Positions 60,691 through 64,000 of a stretch of 64,000 bases of DNA are shown here, one piece after another (position 1 is the stretch's first letter; each line of letters starts with the position of its first letter). The stretch is from positions 62,001-126,000 of the forward strand of contig NZ_LR134201.1 of the NCBI RefSeq assembly GCF_900635955.1, in the 5' to 3' direction. The position numbers were made by a program, and so were the translations under genes. Below the pieces are notes generated by a model. The model saw only the letters and a list, made by a program, of their open reading frames with translations. It ran no database searches and was not told the origin of the DNA. This stretch comes from Cedecea lapagei. GTDB lineage: Bacteria > Pseudomonadota > Gammaproteobacteria > Enterobacterales > Enterobacteriaceae.

Positions 60691-61578
60691 ATGTCATCAT
60701 CTCGCCCGGTGTTCCGTTCAAGTTGGCTACCCTATGCGCTGGTCCTGCCGCAGCTGATCATCACCGTTATTTTCTTTATCTGGCCGGCGGGCGAAGCCCT
60801 CTGGTACTCGCTGCAAAACCTTGACCCGTTTGGTCTCTCCAGCCACTTTGTTGGCCTGGATAACTTTGTGCAGCTGTTCCACGATAGCTACTATCTGGAC
60901 TCTTTCTACACCACCATGATCTTCAGTGGCCTGGTGGCAGGCTGCGGCCTGCTGGCGTCGCTGTTTTTTGCCGCTCTGGTCGATTATGTGGTGCGCGGCA
61001 GCCGTCTTTATCAGACGCTGATGCTGCTGCCCTACGCCGTAGCGCCCGCCATTGCCGCGGTGCTGTGGATTTTCCTGTTTAACCCAGGGCGCGGATTGAT
61101 TACCCACGTGCTGGAAGAGTTTGGCTATAACTGGAACCACGCGCAGAACAGCGGCCAGGCGATGTTCCTGGTGGTGTTTGCCTCCGTGTGGAAGCAGATC
61201 AGCTACAACTTCCTGTTCTTCTTCGCCGCCCTGCAGTCGATTCCGCGCTCGCTGGTGGAAGCCGCAGCCATTGACGGAGCCGGCCCCGTGCGCCGCTTCT
61301 TCTTTATCTCGCTGCCGCTTATCGCCCCGGTGAGCTTCTTCCTGCTGGTGGTGAATCTGGTGTATGCCTTCTTCGACACCTTCCCGGTGATTGACGCGGC
61401 AACCGGCGGTGGTCCGGTGCAGGCGACGACCACGCTTATCTACAAGATTTATCGCGAAGGGTTTGCCGGGCTGGATCTCTCTTCCTCGGCGGCGCAATCG
61501 GTGGTGCTGATGCTGCTGGTGATTGTCCTGACGGTGGTTCAGTTCCGCTTCGTTGAACGTAAGGTGCGCTACCAATGA
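60691..61578 (+). CDS. ugpA: sn-Glycerol-3-phosphate ABC permease UgpA
   Basis: 295 residues, same as E. coli UgpA. Six membrane segments of the MalF-type permease; the ATPase-docking EAA loop is LVEAAAIDGAGPVRRFFFISLPLI. Stop overlaps the ugpE start by 4 bases. Confidence 0.97.
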   Translation: MSSSRPVFRSSWLPYALVLPQLIITVIFFIWPAGEALWYSLQNLDPFGLSSHFVGLDNFVQLFHDSYYLDSFYTTMIFSGLVAGCGLLASLFFAALVDYVVRGSRLYQTLMLLPYAVAPAIAAVLWIFLFNPGRGLITHVLEEFGYNWNHAQNSGQAMFLVVFASVWKQISYNFLFFFAALQSIPRSLVEAAAIDGAGPVRRFFFISLPLIAPVSFFLLVVNLVYAFFDTFPVIDAATGGGPVQATTTLIYKIYREGFAGLDLSSSAAQSVVLMLLVIVLTVVQFRFVERKVRYQ

Positions 61579-62420
61579 TTGAGAACCGTCGCGGGCTGAC
61601 TATCTTCAGCCACACCATGCTGATTCTGGGCATTATCGTCATCCTGTTCCCGCTGTACGTGGCGTTTGTCGCCGCGACGCTGGACAACAAAGCCGTGTTC
61701 GATACGCCGATGACGCTGATCCCGGGTACCCATCTGTGGGAAAACATCAGCTACATCTGGACCAACGGCGTGGCGGTCAACAGCGCGCCATTTAGCCGCA
61801 TGCTGTTTAACAGCACGGTGATGGCGCTGGTGATCACCATTGGCAAAATCGCCGTGTCGATGCTGTCGGCCTTCGCCATCGTCTGGTTCCGCTTCCCGCT
61901 GCGTAACCTGTTCTTCTGGATGATCTTTATCACCCTGATGCTGCCGGTCGAAGTACGTATTTTCCCCACGGTTGAGGTTATCTCTAACCTGAAAATGCTA
62001 GACAGCTACACCGGTCTGACGCTGCCGCTGATGGCTTCTGCCACGGCGACGTTCCTGTTTCGCCAGTTTTTCATGACGCTGCCAGACGAGCTGATGGAAG
62101 CGGCTCGCATCGACGGCGCCTCGCCGATGCGCTTTTTCTTCGACATCGTGCTGCCGCTGTCCAAAACCAACCTGGCGGCGCTGTTCGTGATCACCTTTAT
62201 CTACGGCTGGAACCAGTATCTCTGGCCGCTGCTGATTATCACCGACGCTGACCTCGGCACCGCCGTGGCGGGGATCAAGGGCATGATTGCCAGCGGGGAT
62301 GGCGTCACGCAGTGGAACCAGGTCATGGCAGCGATGCTGCTGACGCTTGTCCCACCGGTGGTTATCGTTTTAGTTATGCAGCGCGCCTTCGTGCGTGGTC
62401 TGGTTGATAGTGAGAAGTAG
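61575..62420 (+). CDS. ugpE: sn-Glycerol-3-phosphate ABC permease UgpE
   Basis: 281 residues, same as E. coli UgpE. MalG-type permease with EAA loop LMEAARIDGASPMRFFFDIVLPLSKTN. Pairs with UgpA to form the channel. Confidence 0.97.
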   Translation: MIENRRGLTIFSHTMLILGIIVILFPLYVAFVAATLDNKAVFDTPMTLIPGTHLWENISYIWTNGVAVNSAPFSRMLFNSTVMALVITIGKIAVSMLSAFAIVWFRFPLRNLFFWMIFITLMLPVEVRIFPTVEVISNLKMLDSYTGLTLPLMASATATFLFRQFFMTLPDELMEAARIDGASPMRFFFDIVLPLSKTNLAALFVITFIYGWNQYLWPLLIITDADLGTAVAGIKGMIASGDGVTQWNQVMAAMLLTLVPPVVIVLVMQRAFVRGLVDSEK

Positions 62421-62429
62421 GAACCTTTC

Positions 62430-63500
62430 ATGGCTGGTTTAAAATTACAGGCAGTAACCAAGAGCTGGGACGGTAAAACCCAGGTGATTCAGCCGCTGAC
62501 CGTGGACGTGGCGGACGGCGAGTTCATCGTGATGGTCGGGCCTTCCGGCTGCGGTAAATCTACGTTGCTGCGCATGGTGGCCGGGCTGGAGCAGGTAACC
62601 AGCGGGGATATCTGGATTGACAGCCAGCGCGTCACCGACATGGAACCCAAAGAGCGCGGCATCGCGATGGTGTTCCAGAACTACGCGCTCTATCCGCACA
62701 TGACGGTGGAAGAGAACATGGCCTGGGGGCTGAAAATTCGCGGCCTGGGCAAAGAGCAGATTCGCCAGAAGGTGCTGGAAGCCGCCCGTATTCTGGAGCT
62801 GGATGCGCTGCTGACCCGTCGCCCACGCGAGCTTTCCGGCGGCCAGCGTCAGCGCGTCGCCATGGGGCGAGCCATCGTGCGCGATCCGGCGGTGTTCCTG
62901 TTTGATGAACCGCTGTCCAACCTTGATGCCAAGCTGCGCGTGCAGATGCGCCTTGAGCTCCAGCAGCTTCACCGTCGCCTGAAGACCACCAGTTTGTACG
63001 TGACGCACGACCAGGTTGAGGCGATGACCCTCGCCCAGCGCGTTATGGTGATGAACAAAGGCGTGGCAGAGCAGATTGGCACGCCAGTTGAGGTTTACGA
63101 GCGTCCTGCCAGCCGCTTTGTGGCGAGCTTTATCGGCTCCCCGGCGATGAACCTGCTGGATGGAAACATCAGCATCGATGGTTCACGCTTTGAGCTGGAA
63201 GGCGGCGAGGCGCTACCCATTGGCAGCCAGCGCCTGCAGTGGGTTGGGCGTCCGATGACGATGGGTATTCGCCCGGAACATATTGCGATAAGCTCTCAGG
63301 AAGCAGGTGGCATACCGATTGTGGTGGAAACCCTTGAAATGCTGGGGGCTGATAACCTGGTGCACGGCCGCTGGGGTGGCCAAAAGGTGGTGATTCGCCT
63401 TGGGCATCAGGAGCGTCCGCAGCCGGGGACGACGCTTTGGGTTCATCTGCCGGAAGAACATCTGCACTTCTTTGACGGTAAAAACGGACAACGTTTATGA
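62430..63500 (+). CDS. ugpC: sn-Glycerol-3-phosphate ABC ATPase UgpC
   Basis: 356 residues, same as E. coli UgpC. MalK-type ATPase: Walker A GPSGCGKST, signature LSGGQRQRVAMGRA, Walker B VFLFDEPLSNLD, and a C-terminal TOBE regulatory domain. Its stop overlaps the ugpQ ATG (ATGA). Confidence 0.97.
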   Translation: MAGLKLQAVTKSWDGKTQVIQPLTVDVADGEFIVMVGPSGCGKSTLLRMVAGLEQVTSGDIWIDSQRVTDMEPKERGIAMVFQNYALYPHMTVEENMAWGLKIRGLGKEQIRQKVLEAARILELDALLTRRPRELSGGQRQRVAMGRAIVRDPAVFLFDEPLSNLDAKLRVQMRLELQQLHRRLKTTSLYVTHDQVEAMTLAQRVMVMNKGVAEQIGTPVEVYERPASRFVASFIGSPAMNLLDGNISIDGSRFELEGGEALPIGSQRLQWVGRPMTMGIRPEHIAISSQEAGGIPIVVETLEMLGADNLVHGRWGGQKVVIRLGHQERPQPGTTLWVHLPEEHLHFFDGKNGQRL

Positions 63501-64000
63501 GCAACTGGCCTTATCCAAAAATCGTCGCCCACCGTGGCGGCGGTAAACTGGCGCCGGAAAACACCCTCGCGGCAATAGACGTCGGGGCGCGTTACGGCCA
63601 CACGATGATTGAGTTTGACGCCAAACTCTCGCGCGACGGGCAAATCTTCCTGCTGCACGACGATACGCTCGAGCGTACCAGCAACGGCTGGGGAATTGCC
63701 GGAGAGCTAACCTGGGACAATCTGCTGAAAGTGGACGCCGGAAGCTGGTTCAGCCGTGAATATGCTGGCGAGCCGTTGCCGCTGCTTTCTCAGGTGGCCG
63801 AGCGCTGTAAACAGCACGGTATGATGGCGAACATTGAGATAAAACCGACCACCGGGCTGGAAGCAGAAACCGGCAAAGTGGTTGCCCTGGCCGCCCGTGA
63901 ACTTTGGGCCGGGCAAACGGCGCCGCTGCTTTCTTCTTTTGAGATTGAAGCCCTGGAGGCCGCGCAGCTTGCTGCACCGGAGCTGCCTCGTGGCCTGCTG
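63497..64000 (+). CDS. ugpQ: Glycerophosphodiester phosphodiesterase UgpQ, 3' end cut by the window
   Basis: 168 codons are visible of a protein of about 247 residues in E. coli. GDPD motifs are present: IVAHRGGGKLAPENTLAAI, EFDAKLSRDGQIFLLHDDTLERTSNG and NIEIKP. A cytoplasmic enzyme that splits glycerophosphodiesters brought in by UgpBAEC into glycerol-3-phosphate and an alcohol. The ATG at 63497 overlaps the ugpC stop. Confidence 0.96.
   Translation, partial: MSNWPYPKIVAHRGGGKLAPENTLAAIDVGARYGHTMIEFDAKLSRDGQIFLLHDDTLERTSNGWGIAGELTWDNLLKVDAGSWFSREYAGEPLPLLSQVAERCKQHGMMANIEIKPTTGLEAETGKVVALAARELWAGQTAPLLSSFEIEALEAAQLAAPELPRGLL

Noticed and set aside
1..64000. tRNA or rRNA genes, insertion sequences, integrases, prophage genes
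   Set aside because: No T-loop/anticodon pattern, transposase motif or phage structural gene was recognised in any intergenic stretch or reading frame.

Overview
The window is chromosomal DNA from a member of the Enterobacteriaceae. Most genes are recognisable orthologues of Escherichia coli K-12 genes, and long runs keep the K-12 order: gor-rlmJ-prlC-rsmJ, uspA-uspB-pitA-yhiN, yhhT-dcrB-yhhQ-tusA-zntA, yhhN-yhhM-yhhL-rsmD-ftsYEX-rpoH, and livJ-panM-livKHMGF-ugpBAECQ. Between these runs sit genes absent from K-12 at these places (a PgtE-like omptin, a Kdo hydroxylase, a heme-type receptor with its own sigma/anti-sigma/TonB set, a LacI-PTS locus). It is therefore not E. coli or Salmonella but a relative (Cedecea, Kluyvera or Buttiauxella type); I cannot fix the genus. 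All family and orthologue calls rest on recall of family sequences; no search was run.

Layout. 0-6.9 kb: yjiS/yjiR, a membrane-anchored HEPN-domain protein (STY4199 family), an omptin protease, an acetyltransferase, and a Kdo hydroxylase gene behind what looks like a PhoP box. 6.9-18.3 kb: conserved backbone (gor, rlmJ, prlC with a sigma-32 promoter, rsmJ, uspA, uspB, pitA, yhiN), with a PAP2 phosphatase inserted before prlC and a DUF559 gene where K-12 has dtpB. 18.3-31.8 kb: accessory block filling the place where K-12 has nik/rhsB/yhi genes. It holds a LysR regulator facing an AT-rich acetyltransferase-MFS pair, tam, a DeoR/HAD/phosphoribosyltransferase module with an array of putative operator repeats, a TonB-FecR-FecI-receptor iron/heme cluster with a Fur box, and a divergent MocR/PaiB-like pair. 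31.8-37.2 kb: yhhT to zntA, the latter with a textbook ZntR-type promoter. 37.2-40.9 kb: LacI regulator, SIS-domain sugar-phosphate enzyme and PTS EIIBC, with a perfect 26-bp palindromic operator. 40.9-47.5 kb: yhhN to rpoH, including a sigma-E promoter and a DnaA box before rpoH. 47.5-51.8 kb: MocR regulator, PuuE-like GABA transaminase and an amino-acid permease. 51.8-64 kb: branched-chain amino-acid (liv) and glycerol-3-phosphate (ugp) transport, with ugpQ cut off by the window end.

Two genes, tusA and the SIS gene, are each broken by a one-base indel in a short homopolymer. Both otherwise read through to full length, which points to sequencing error or very recent mutation. A GC-rich palindromic repeat family (stem around CCCTCTCCC) occurs at four places, always in intergenic or 3'-end positions. 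No tRNA, rRNA, insertion sequence, integrase or CRISPR array was seen.
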